A DNA stretch of 64,000 bases from NCBI RefSeq assembly GCF_001974875.1, contig NZ_MTQD01000009.1:150211-214210 (forward strand), read 5' to 3'. Below, piece by piece: positions 23,759 to 32,301 of this stretch. The notes below the pieces were generated by a model, which was given only the letters and a program-made list of their open reading frames with translations, made no database searches and had not been told where the DNA came from. Source of the DNA: Pseudoalteromonas sp. EB27. GTDB lineage: Bacteria > Pseudomonadota > Gammaproteobacteria > Enterobacterales > Alteromonadaceae. Made by a program: the position numbers and the translations under genes. How positions within the stretch are numbered: the first letter of the stretch is position 1; every line of letters starts with the position of its first letter.

Positions 23759-24364
23759 TCAACACGCCCTAGTGAGATAAAAAATATCCATTGCGTCTTT
23801 ACGTCTAACGCTATGCTCCCTTTCTAGCCATGAAATTAACTTCAACAATAGCATCCCAGCAGGCGATGCAACTTTAATATTAAGATTGGGGTTATTGGCA
23901 ATTTTTACGTCTAGGGCATGTTTAAATGCTTCGTTAAAGCCTATTACTGACATTCCAATATCATGCTATGGCGGCCAAGTAATAGAGTTACCATCAACAG
24001 CAATATTTCCAAATGGAATAATATCAATCTCCCAGCTCTCACCGTTAGGAACGGTAGTTACTAGCTGGTGTACTTTTGTTTGATCTGGTGTAAAACCATT
24101 TTTTAGCAGATGCTCCTTTAACTGTTCAAACTGATCCCAGTTTTGGACTTGTATACCAAAATCAATATCTCTTGTACCTCGCTCAATTGCAGCACCGTAG
24201 CCATGGTGGAGTATAATGTCTCTGGCGGGAGCACCTATGACTAGGTAAGGGATCCCTAATGCTTCAGTATGGGCGTTTATTTTTTGATAAAGGCCAACTA
24301 ACCCTCGTGGTAATTTACCAACGACATTAAGCGATGTGCTTTTCATAAAACCTCGTTGCAGCAT
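23759..24364 (-). pseudogene. AbiEii-like nucleotidyltransferase toxin, broken
   Basis: One reading frame interrupted by a single TAG at 23966-23968. The upstream part (132 residues) has the nucleotidyltransferase core: APARDI, the metal-binding RDIDFGIQV, and WEIDIIPFG. After the TAG the same frame continues with HDIGMSVIGFNEAFKHAL and VKVASPAGMLLLKLISW, then RRKDAMDIFYL, which is the normal continuation of this AbiEii/AbiGii-type family. It then ends in the repeat element, so the C-terminal domain is missing. Both lesions argue that the toxin is dead, unless the TAG is a sequencing error. It overlaps the antitoxin gene by up to 38 bp. Confidence 0.8.
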
Positions 24365-25382
24365 CTATGTTTCTTGCGTCTCTACTAGCTAATAAATTGG
24401 CATAAATTAAATACGGGTGTACTAAATGAGTCTTTGACCCAATAAGTTTTTCTATAGCTAAAAATGGCTCCACTAAAATTACTTTTGTTACTGCATCGTT
24501 TATATTATCTTCTGCTTTTACTTTTCGTAATCGTGCAGTTTTTAAAATGACTTTTTTATGTTCAGGGCTTACGTAAATTAGATAATTTTTTGCATTTAAA
24601 TAATCATCATATTGTTGAGCAGCATATTCGCCTCCCCATATGGCATTTACATTATTTAGTTCAAGTTTTTGTAGTAGCTCCGTGTTATCAGTAGTGAAGA
24701 TTTCTTGTTTTAATTTAGCTTCAACAGTTACAGGATAAGCGTCTAACCACTTCTCTAGTAAAGCTTTTGAATTGTTGATTGTTTTAGTGTGTTGGTCTTT
24801 TTGAACTATAAACTCTTGATATATTAAATCGTCAATTACTTGTTTAACCGTTCCCAGTGCAACCTCGGCCACCTTTGCAATTGTGCGCATGGGTTTATTT
24901 ACCAGCTCCGGTTGCACTAAAAACATAAATACTACTTTCATACCCTTGGGTTGAAATGCCTTACCTAATTGTTTGACTAAGGCTATTTCATTGTGGGCTT
25001 TTTCGGGCTTATTTCCCTGAATATCAATATAAATTGGGGGGCAATTAATATACGTGTTACCAACTCGGTCTATAAAGGATGTATTTTGCTCCTTTAATAG
25101 AGTTGCTTGATTAGGGTTGATGTACTCAGTAATTAATAGGGCATTGGTTATCTGATTTTTTATTTTTAATTCAGCAATATACTTTTGTAAGGTGGTTGTA
25201 TTTAGGTGCTTTTTGCATTTAATAATTAAATTGCTTGTAACATTAGGCAAAGCGAGTTCGCCCTCAGTACACTCTTTTTTAAAAGTTTTATACTCTGCGC
25301 CTAAACTCGTTTGCAAGTTTAGTTTTTCAATAGCTGCCTGTATTATCCCGTGGTCCATTATTTGTTCACTAATTTTGGCCAT
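24327..25382 (-). CDS. AbiEi-like antitoxin of a type IV toxin-antitoxin system
   Basis: The product has 351 residues. A winged-helix segment, MRTIAKVAEVALGTVKQVID (~164-183), resembles the DNA-binding part of AbiEi-type antitoxins. The C-terminal half has the family-like features IWGGEYAAQQYDDYL, YLIYV and the conserved end VHPYLIYANLLASRDARNID. In AbiE systems AbiEi represses its own operon and counters the AbiEii nucleotidyltransferase without binding it. The partner gene overlaps its 3' end in the same direction but is broken, so this antitoxin looks orphaned, perhaps kept as a regulator or against related toxins elsewhere. The ATG is at 25382. Confidence 0.8.
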   Translation of the reverse strand: MAKISEQIMDHGIIQAAIEKLNLQTSLGAEYKTFKKECTEGELALPNVTSNLIIKCKKHLNTTTLQKYIAELKIKNQITNALLITEYINPNQATLLKEQNTSFIDRVGNTYINCPPIYIDIQGNKPEKAHNEIALVKQLGKAFQPKGMKVVFMFLVQPELVNKPMRTIAKVAEVALGTVKQVIDDLIYQEFIVQKDQHTKTINNSKALLEKWLDAYPVTVEAKLKQEIFTTDNTELLQKLELNNVNAIWGGEYAAQQYDDYLNAKNYLIYVSPEHKKVILKTARLRKVKAEDNINDAVTKVILVEPFLAIEKLIGSKTHLVHPYLIYANLLASRDARNIDAATRFYEKHIA

Positions 25383-25530
25383 TCATTTTTATTGAACAGC
25401 CATCATTAATGAACGAGGAGTGTGGCAAGCTCACAAGCTTAAATTGCCTTACTGCAATTAGTATTTTGTAAGCTAGTGGGATAAGTACCAGCCTAATAAG
25501 TTACCTTTAGAGAGTTTATAACAGCTCAAT

Positions 25531-25577
25531 TATAAAGCCCCTGTGTTAAACGTAACGTTTAACACAGGGGCTTTATA
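25531..25577. terminator. 47-bp perfect palindrome, bidirectional terminator
   Basis: Two 23-bp arms, perfectly complementary, around a single base. The GC-rich heart is AAAGCCCCTGTGTT and its complement, and short T-rich ends lie on both strands. It stands behind the porin operon and ahead of the AbiE-like operon. Unusually perfect for a terminator. Confidence 0.75.
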
Positions 25578-25611
25578 ATTTTAGGCTAACCGACTAAACA
25601 CGCAAAGCGCA

Positions 25612-26703
25612 TTAAAACGAGTATTGCAGCCTTAATGAGATTGCGTTGCCCGATGTGATAGTGCCGCCCGCTTCAAAGTAATCGGCTTTAATGTAGTCGG
25701 CCATAAACTTTATGTTTTTGTTTACGGTGTAGTTAACGCCAAGAGCGTAGGTTTTTGCGTCTTGGTTTTCTTGCTTGAGTTTAAGTAGGCTATAGCGACC
25801 AGTGAGCTCCCAGCCTGGCTCTGAGCTTGCGCCTAGTTTTGCGTTTTTATACTTACGATACCCGCCCGATAGCTGATAACCAAATTGCAAATAGCCGCCT
25901 TCGTAATCGTTAGATGACTCTTCAATACTAGTTACTTGTGCTTGTTGCCACTCGGCCATCATGGTCAATCTGTCTTTAAGCCATAACAGCTCTATACCTT
26001 GCTGCGAGAGGCTATCGGCATTAATTTTATCGCCTTCTATTAATGAGTCGGCGGTATAAACTTCAAGAGGTTCATTTACTCTAAATTCGTTGCCGTCGTA
26101 CTGCCTCTCACTAAATGCAAGGCCTAGGTGTAATAGGTTGGTATCTTGCTGCCATGGCACCCAAGCTACGCGCCCTGTAATAGCAGACGTTGCTTCGTCT
26201 TCATCGGGCTTGTAATAACCTAGTTGCCAATTTACTGAGGCTATGTCTCCCGATAGGCTAATACCTAAACTACGCCCTGGCGAAAACGCTTCGCTTATCA
26301 TGCTTCGTTCGAGCATTAATAAATTACGAGAGCTGGTTAGTTTTTCTAGGCCAAAGCCTTCTTTTTGTTGGCCTATGGTTAAATCGGCATATTTCCAGCC
26401 AGAGTATTCTAAGTAGGCGTCTTTTATTTCGGTTTCGCCATCGGCAAAGCCAAGTTGAAATTTACTTTTCCAATCTTTGCTGATGTCTGATTTAAAACTT
26501 AGACGTGCGCGGCGTATTTCAGAGGTACTTTCTGAATCGTTGCTTTCGTATTGCCCCTCTAATAATGAGGTATCAAACTTGTTGTAGTCGAGCATAATAT
26601 AGCCGCTTAGGTCTATATCGTCGTTAATTTTGGCAAAGCTTGCGTTACTTACAAAGCAAAGTGCTGAAAGTGCCGCATAAGTAATCGTTTGTTTAGAGGT
26701 CAT
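25612..26703 (-). CDS. Phosphate-selective porin O/P family outer-membrane protein
   Basis: The product has 363 residues. A signal peptide (MTSKQTITYAALSALCFVSN, then ASFA) leads to a beta-barrel rich in alternating aromatic strands and ending in the outer-membrane C-terminal motif RLQYSF. The strand set (IRRARLSFKSDISKDWKSKF, IGQQKEGFGLEKLTSSRN, FLER-like MLERSMISEAFSPGR) matches the OprO/OprP family, which passes phosphate and polyphosphate. It is the last gene of a four-gene operon, 1 bp behind DUF4956, with a perfect palindrome as terminator. Selectivity for phosphate is inferred from family and operon. Confidence 0.88.
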   Translation of the reverse strand: MTSKQTITYAALSALCFVSNASFAKINDDIDLSGYIMLDYNKFDTSLLEGQYESNDSESTSEIRRARLSFKSDISKDWKSKFQLGFADGETEIKDAYLEYSGWKYADLTIGQQKEGFGLEKLTSSRNLLMLERSMISEAFSPGRSLGISLSGDIASVNWQLGYYKPDEDEATSAITGRVAWVPWQQDTNLLHLGLAFSERQYDGNEFRVNEPLEVYTADSLIEGDKINADSLSQQGIELLWLKDRLTMMAEWQQAQVTSIEESSNDYEGGYLQFGYQLSGGYRKYKNAKLGASSEPGWELTGRYSLLKLKQENQDAKTYALGVNYTVNKNIKFMADYIKADYFEAGGTITSGNAISLRLQYSF

Positions 26704-26704
26704 G

Positions 26705-27292
26705 TTAGGCTGCCTTTGTTTGTTTTTCGGCTAAGTAACTTACTTTTAGTTGCGCTACGTCTCTTAAAAAGTCGATGTGTTCTATATCTACGGCAACTAC
26801 GTTTAGCCCTGTGCGCTGTTTTAAATCATGGATAAGTGTGGCTTGGTTTTGTGGGGTTATGTTTTCTATGCGCTCGTAGCAAACGCTTTGTACTTCGTAG
26901 CGTTTTACAAATATGCTTGAGTCAATCAAAAAGGCAATTAAGCAAATAATGCCATTAAGAATACTTAGCTCAATTAAGCTCATTTGCCCTACAGAGGTGA
27001 GTAAAGCAATGGCAGTAACGAGAAATAAGTAAGTCATTTCTTTAATCGAAATAGACTCAGTGCGGTACCTGAGCATGGTAAATACGGCAAATAGGCCAAA
27101 TGCAAACTCCATTGACATATCAACGCCGTGCAGCAAAAAGGTAATAATAAAAACGCCTACGCCAAATAAAATAAACGAGCCTGCCACCACTGCATTTTTA
27201 CTTATGCGAAAGTAACAGCCATAGCAAAGTACAGCCAGCGATAGAATGTTAACTAAAAAGCGGGAAAGAAAAATAAGATCTAATTTGGTCAT
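26705..27292 (-). CDS. DUF4956 membrane protein
   Basis: The product has 195 residues with about four membrane helices in the first 130 residues and a cytoplasmic C-terminal tail. The segment FGLFAVFTMLRYRTESISIK (~66-85) is the conserved core of DUF4956. Proteins of this family lie beside VTC-domain genes in many bacteria, and the two may form a membrane complex that moves or makes polyphosphate; this is inference. It is separated from both neighbours by 1 bp, so translation is probably coupled. Confidence 0.88.
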   Translation of the reverse strand: MTKLDLIFLSRFLVNILSLAVLCYGCYFRISKNAVVAGSFILFGVGVFIITFLLHGVDMSMEFAFGLFAVFTMLRYRTESISIKEMTYLFLVTAIALLTSVGQMSLIELSILNGIICLIAFLIDSSIFVKRYEVQSVCYERIENITPQNQATLIHDLKQRTGLNVVAVDIEHIDFLRDVAQLKVSYLAEKQTKAA

Positions 27293-27293
27293 T

Positions 27294-28208
27294 TTAATTA
27301 TTCTCTAAAGGTAATAGTGGGTTAGTGCGGTTAAGGTGTTTTAAGCGGGCTAAAACAGGTTTAAAGCGGTTTACTTTTAAGCGCTCGGGGTAGAGCAAAG
27401 CACAGCCAATGCAGTATTTACTAAACGAGGCAGGGAATACGTGGTGTTTGCTCATAAGCTTATAAAATGGCGAGTGTTTTGTTTTTTTACTTTGCTTAAG
27501 CTCGGCAATAAAAAAGCCCGGTAGTGTTATTTTGTTATCGCCTTTTGGGGTGTTGTACCACAGGTTAAAATCAAGCGTTAAGCGCTCGGCTTTTTCTTCG
27601 TTGGCTAGGGCTATGCGGTTATAGCCGCTTTGCTGGGTTACGTTTAAATGTGCAAAGCTGTTTTTCATTTGTTCTTTCATAAACGCAGTACAATGGGCTT
27701 GCTCGTTGTTTTTTTCGAGCTTGATGCGTGTTTTAACAGTGCGGCTTTGGTTGTTTTTTAGTTTTACTTCTAGGTATTCGGTGGCGGTATCAACGTAGCG
27801 CCTTTGGCGCACTTTGTAGCGATTAAGCTTACCGTTATGGTGGGCTTTATATAAATCAAGCTCGGGCGTATCAAAGTACTGATTATAATAAGAAAACAAA
27901 CGCTTACCTTGTATATCAAGTACGCGGTACTGCCCTTGTAAGTGAGTTAGTAACTCAGGTAAAAAAGACAGTGGCAGCATAAATTTGCTATCTACACGGT
28001 TCATTAAATTAGCGTTATTAAGATCGTTTAATCCGTAGCCTTCAAATGGGGTGAGTAACTCGTTAATTAATGTTGATAATGAGCCTTCAGCATTTGGCTT
28101 TTCAGGTTGGGCCTGCTTATTTTTAGTGTTTATTGCAGCCAATGCTACAGGTGCAATTGAAGTATCCTTTTCAAAAAGTTCATCCTTAAAACGTGCTTGA
28201 ATTGTCAT
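27294..28208 (-). CDS. VTC-domain protein (polyphosphate polymerase candidate)
   Basis: The product has 304 residues. VTC domains form a tunnel that, in yeast Vtc4, polymerises ATP phosphate into polyphosphate. Features include NRVDSKFMLP (~80), YYNQYFDTPELDLY with the basic run KLNRYKVRQRRYVD, the acidic metal ligand in EYLEVKLKNN, and KTRIKL. The basic residues that would line the tunnel and the metal-binding Glu are visible. It has an unstructured first ~45 residues. It lies in an operon between CotH and DUF4956, an arrangement seen in several bacterial lineages. The product made here is unproven. Confidence 0.88.
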   Translation of the reverse strand: MTIQARFKDELFEKDTSIAPVALAAINTKNKQAQPEKPNAEGSLSTLINELLTPFEGYGLNDLNNANLMNRVDSKFMLPLSFLPELLTHLQGQYRVLDIQGKRLFSYYNQYFDTPELDLYKAHHNGKLNRYKVRQRRYVDTATEYLEVKLKNNQSRTVKTRIKLEKNNEQAHCTAFMKEQMKNSFAHLNVTQQSGYNRIALANEEKAERLTLDFNLWYNTPKGDNKITLPGFFIAELKQSKKTKHSPFYKLMSKHHVFPASFSKYCIGCALLYPERLKVNRFKPVLARLKHLNRTNPLLPLENN

Positions 28209-28285
28209 AATTTTCTCAGATTATTAAATTGCAAAGTAATAGAGTGCAGTGCCAGCGTGCTGACACCGCATCAAGGATGGGTTGT

Positions 28286-30844
28286 TTATCTAGCGCAAAA
28301 GCCGCTGCCATCGCCCGCTGAGGGCAATGTGCCATCAAGTTGCGCGGCCATATTTGCTACGCGATACTGCATAAACGACGTTAAGCCGTAAAACTGCCCC
28401 GTTGTAGAGGTAAGGTTTTGCTCAAAGTAGGTTGAGCCATAAAAGCTAGTTGGGTCGTTTTCTACGTGCTCACGAATTAGGTCGGCTATTTCATTTACGC
28501 GTGCGTTAAATGTGTCGCTTGAAAGTGAGCCATTAATAAGTTGCGTTAAGTAACTGTGGTACACATCAAGGTTGCTTTGCTCGGAAAATACATTAGCAAT
28601 TAATGGGCGCTCGCTTAATGCGCCGCTTACTGGCTCATCAATGTAGAGCTCTCTTACATCTACGCTATTACAATTCATGTTAAAGGTGCCAAATGATTCG
28701 TTAAAGTCCCATGGCAAAATGCTAAATACGCCATCGTCGTCGTAAATATAATAGTTATGTGCAAGCGGGCCGTGGTAGCTATCTAAATTAGACAGTGAAG
28801 TACTTACCGACATATAACGTAAAAGTGTGTCTACTTCTATGGCGCTGGTTTCGCCTTTATCGAGCGATTCTACAAAGTTGATAAATGCGCCGTTATCGGT
28901 GGTGTCTTCGTTGGTTTGTAGGTTTATATCGGTGTAGCTTTGTATATCGTCACCTAGCCATAATAAATCGCTGCCTGTGCCATCTGGCTTGTATAAATCG
29001 CCGTTACTGTTGGCAAAGTGTTTTTCTACAAACTCGCCATCTATTGCTTCTACCATTAAGTACAAACCAAATAGCTCGCCATTTACATAAAAGTTAACGT
29101 AAGCATGCTCAGGCGTTGGCACGCCCATTTCATCCATTAGCTCGTAGGCGATTACTTCACGCATGTACGACGGGTCGTTAAACGAGTTTTGTAATGTGAA
29201 TTTTTTTAGCCCAAAAAACTTTTGACCCGACACATACTCGTTAATATCGAACTTAAAGCTGTAGCGGTCGCTGCTAGAGTTGGCAACACTGCTTAAGCTT
29301 GAGCCGCCTTTAGTGCGAATAGCAACGCTATCAAGTGTTACACCATTAAAGGTAATAGCGGTTTCGTGGTATTCCTCCTCAAGAGGGTTATCTAGGATGT
29401 CTTGCCAGTTTTCGTCAGTAATTGTAATAGAAAGTGTATTAACAGCCGTGGGTGTAAATGCGGTTGCTGCTGTATTATCACTACTTGGGGTAGGTGTTAA
29501 AAATGCATGAGTAAAGTTGGTACTACTACTTAGGCCGTAACTAAAGCCTGTGGCTACATCGCTTTCATCCCAGTCAATGTAGTCAATTACTTCATCGTTG
29601 AGTATTAAGCTTAGCTCGTCTTCTTTGCCTAGTTTAAAGGGGACGTAGTAAGTACCTGGGTCTTCATCGGTGGCATAAATAGTTATGTATTCACCCGCGT
29701 ATAAATCTATGTTGGGCAGGGTTACGGGGTCTATATCGTCGCTTTCATCAATAACTTGGTAGTTAGCTAAGTTAATAGTATTTGCGCTGTTATTGTATAG
29801 CTCAAACCAGTCGTTGCCATCGTCTGCGGCGCTTGCCACTATTTCGTTAATAACGAGTGGTCCGTGGGTTGCTTGGCTGTTTGAGCTAAGCTCTGTTGGA
29901 GTGAGTACCGCAGTTGCATCGCTGCCATCTGGGTAGCGACCATAGCTGTAACCACTCAGCGCTTGGCCTTTATTCCACGATAACTGCTCTATAATTACAT
30001 TGTTACTGTAAAGGCTTACGGTATCGCTTGAGCCTAATTTAAACGCTACGCTTGGCAGATCGCCTAAATCATCGGTGCTTGCGTAAATACGGTAAAACTC
30101 ACCCGGCGATAACGTAATATCGGGTAGAGCAAATTGCTCGTTATTGTCATCACTTAGTGTGTAGTCTGCTAAATAAACATCGCTACTGCTTGTTACATAA
30201 AGCTCTATCCAGTCCTCGCCGCCGCTACTATCTTTTGCTAATACTTCGTTTATACGAAGTGGTGCATCTTCAGCAATTAAGGTTGTAACAAGTGAAGAGG
30301 TATCTGCTGTTTGATTAGCTGCGCCCTCTGTGGGTGTTAATGTTTGCGCGGTGCCGGTGCCATCGGTGTATAAGCCGTAACTAAAACCTTCAGCGGCTTC
30401 GCCTTCTTCCCAATCAAGTACAGAGATAGCAGTGCCGTCCTCGTATAACGTAACCGCATCGTCGCTCCCTAGTTTAAAGGTGACGTAATAACCGTTATCG
30501 GGCGGTGTATCGGTTTCATCAATGGCTTGAATAACAATAAACTCACCTTGCGAAAGCGCTACTGCGGGTAAAGCTTGAGGCTCTCTGTCGGCGTTATCAT
30601 CAACAAGTGAAAATACCGATAAGTCGGCAATATCTTCAGTGGCGTATAGCTCAATCCAATCGTAGGTTGTATCGCTTGGGCTTGCGACAATTTCGTTAAT
30701 AACTAGGCCAGTTGACGTGATTGCTGTTGATGAGTCAGTACTTTGCTCTGTGCTGGTGTCGGTAGTTTGCTCAGTACCGCCACAGCCATACAAAAATGTA
30801 GTAGAGGCAATAACTGAATAAAATATAAAAGGTTTTATATTCAT
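28286..30844 (-). CDS. CotH-kinase lipoprotein with three lamin-tail domains
   Basis: The product has 852 residues. The lipobox LYGC gives lipidated Cys21 after a short signal peptide. Three lamin-tail (LTD) beta-sandwich repeats follow (each starts VINEIVAS or INEVLAKD and contains DWIELY or DWFELY), at about residues 47-165, 195-310 and 328-445. A CotH domain comes next (~475-840), with FGLKKFTLQNSFNDPSYMRE, YLMVEAIDGEFVEKHF and the Mg-binding LPWDFNESFG. CotH proteins are atypical protein kinases on spore coats or the cell surface. It heads the VTC/DUF4956/porin operon. Substrate and purpose here are unknown. Confidence 0.85.
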   Translation of the reverse strand: MNIKPFIFYSVIASTTFLYGCGGTEQTTDTSTEQSTDSSTAITSTGLVINEIVASPSDTTYDWIELYATEDIADLSVFSLVDDNADREPQALPAVALSQGEFIVIQAIDETDTPPDNGYYVTFKLGSDDAVTLYEDGTAISVLDWEEGEAAEGFSYGLYTDGTGTAQTLTPTEGAANQTADTSSLVTTLIAEDAPLRINEVLAKDSSGGEDWIELYVTSSSDVYLADYTLSDDNNEQFALPDITLSPGEFYRIYASTDDLGDLPSVAFKLGSSDTVSLYSNNVIIEQLSWNKGQALSGYSYGRYPDGSDATAVLTPTELSSNSQATHGPLVINEIVASAADDGNDWFELYNNSANTINLANYQVIDESDDIDPVTLPNIDLYAGEYITIYATDEDPGTYYVPFKLGKEDELSLILNDEVIDYIDWDESDVATGFSYGLSSSTNFTHAFLTPTPSSDNTAATAFTPTAVNTLSITITDENWQDILDNPLEEEYHETAITFNGVTLDSVAIRTKGGSSLSSVANSSSDRYSFKFDINEYVSGQKFFGLKKFTLQNSFNDPSYMREVIAYELMDEMGVPTPEHAYVNFYVNGELFGLYLMVEAIDGEFVEKHFANSNGDLYKPDGTGSDLLWLGDDIQSYTDINLQTNEDTTDNGAFINFVESLDKGETSAIEVDTLLRYMSVSTSLSNLDSYHGPLAHNYYIYDDDGVFSILPWDFNESFGTFNMNCNSVDVRELYIDEPVSGALSERPLIANVFSEQSNLDVYHSYLTQLINGSLSSDTFNARVNEIADLIREHVENDPTSFYGSTYFEQNLTSTTGQFYGLTSFMQYRVANMAAQLDGTLPSAGDGSGFCAR

Positions 30845-30923
30845 GTATGCACGCTTATTATTTTATTAAAGTGGATAAACTATAAGAATAAAAGGTGCAA
30901 ACAATGTGTAAAAATTCAGTAAA

Positions 30924-30950
30924 TTACATTTTTATGATGGTTTTGTGACG
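30924..30950 (-). promoter_or_regulatory. PhoB-box-like repeat upstream of the CotH-VTC operon
   Basis: On the minus strand: CGTCA-N6-CATCA-N6-TGTAA, three units at 11-bp period resembling TGTCA, about 80 bp before the CotH ATG. It would fit phosphate-starvation control of a phosphate/polyphosphate operon. Matches are imperfect. Confidence 0.4.
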
Positions 30951-31010
30951 AGCTTTAAGGACGCGTTAACTGCAAGGTTCACAATAATAGCGTGCGTGTA
31001 TTTAAACGTA

Positions 31011-31043
31011 AAAAAGCAGATACCTAATTAGCATCTGCTTTTT
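31011..31043. terminator. Bidirectional terminator behind the MDR gene
   Basis: AAAAAGCAGAT (31011-31021) pairs with ATCTGCTTTTT (31033-31043); T-tracts follow on both strands. Confidence 0.85.
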
Positions 31044-31066
31044 AATTTTTAACGAAGAATATTTAA

Positions 31067-32194
31067 TTAAGCTTGAGGTTTAATTAAGTACTTCTCGCCT
31101 GTAGCTTGTTTAGAATAAGCGGCAATTGATTGTAAATGTAATACCTCAGCTAATGACACTTCGTGCGTGTAGTTGCTCGCAAAAGTAGTGGTGATTTCAT
31201 TAGCAACGCGTTTGCGCATTTTCATTACTGTATCTGTGCCTAATTTACCTAAAGCATTAAATAACAAGAACCCGTTTACAGCCCAAGCAAAGCCAAAGTT
31301 ACGATTAAGTGTAATAGGGCCTCGATCTAGCGCGCCATAAATATACACTTGTTTAAATGTATCAGAGCCATAAATCGTGTGCTCTTTCATATCGCGCGCA
31401 GCTGCAACTTCCATGCAGTTAAGTATGTCACTTGTTAGCTTGCCGCCACCAATAGGATCAAACGCGATAGTTGCACCGGTTTCGATTATTGCAGCTGTTA
31501 GGTCAGCAAGAAAAGTATCGTTGCTTGAGTTAACAATATATTTTGCACCCATATCGCGCAGTAACTTTTCTTGTTCTGGTTTGCGAACTATATTAATTAA
31601 ATCAATGCCATCGGCAATACAAATACGGTTTAGCATTTGGCCAAGGTTAGAGGCCGCTGCGGCATGAATAATAGCTTTATGGCCTTCAGCGCGCATGGTT
31701 TCCACCATTGCTAGTGCGGTAAGTGGGTTAACAAAAGATGATGCACCTTCTTTAGCGGTAGTCCCTTCTTTTAACTCTAGGCAACTTTGTACATTGGCAC
31801 ATATAAATTGACGATACGTACCGCCACCAATAACAGCCACTGTTTTGCCCATTAATGCTTGTGCGGCTGGCGATGAGCCTGCTGCCACTACGGTGCCCGC
31901 GCCTTCATTACCTACGGGTGTTGCTTTACCTACACGGGTTTTAAGTGATGGCATAAATTGAGCTGGAACATCTGCAGTAATTACTGGGTCTTCATCAGTA
32001 CCCGATTGCTTTGCAGTAGACATATCAGCTGCGCTGAATAAAACGCCTAAGTCTGATGGGTTTAATGGTGCAGCTTCAATGCGAATAACCACTTCATCGG
32101 CATTTGGCTCTGGCATCTCGATGTTTTTTAAGGCAAGTGTAAGTTTATTGTCTTCGCTGATAGTTGAAGTAAGTTGGATATTTTTATCTGTCAT
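31067..32194 (-). CDS. Zinc-free MDR-family dehydrogenase/quinone-reductase-like protein
   Basis: The product has 375 residues from ATG 32194 with CAGGAG upstream; a TTG five codons earlier is unlikely. N-terminal GroES-like domain (IRIEAAPLNPSDLG, then VGNEGAGTVVAAG), and a nucleotide-binding domain with IIHAAAASNLGQMLNRIC around residue 185 in place of the usual GGVG loop, and IAFDPIGGG. Family members reduce quinones or enones with NADPH. It lies 107 bp behind a GST gene, both divergent from a LysR gene, which suggests one detoxification regulon. Confidence 0.88.
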   Translation of the reverse strand: MTDKNIQLTSTISEDNKLTLALKNIEMPEPNADEVVIRIEAAPLNPSDLGVLFSAADMSTAKQSGTDEDPVITADVPAQFMPSLKTRVGKATPVGNEGAGTVVAAGSSPAAQALMGKTVAVIGGGTYRQFICANVQSCLELKEGTTAKEGASSFVNPLTALAMVETMRAEGHKAIIHAAAASNLGQMLNRICIADGIDLINIVRKPEQEKLLRDMGAKYIVNSSNDTFLADLTAAIIETGATIAFDPIGGGKLTSDILNCMEVAAARDMKEHTIYGSDTFKQVYIYGALDRGPITLNRNFGFAWAVNGFLLFNALGKLGTDTVMKMRKRVANEITTTFASNYTHEVSLAEVLHLQSIAAYSKQATGEKYLIKPQA

Positions 32195-32301
32195 AAGTGT
32201 CTCCTGCAAAGAATTAAATTTGTTAAGCCAATCACATTATTGTATTGGCGATACGGTGTTAGTAATTAAAATTTAGAGTAGATTGCTTTTATAGCTACGC
32301 G

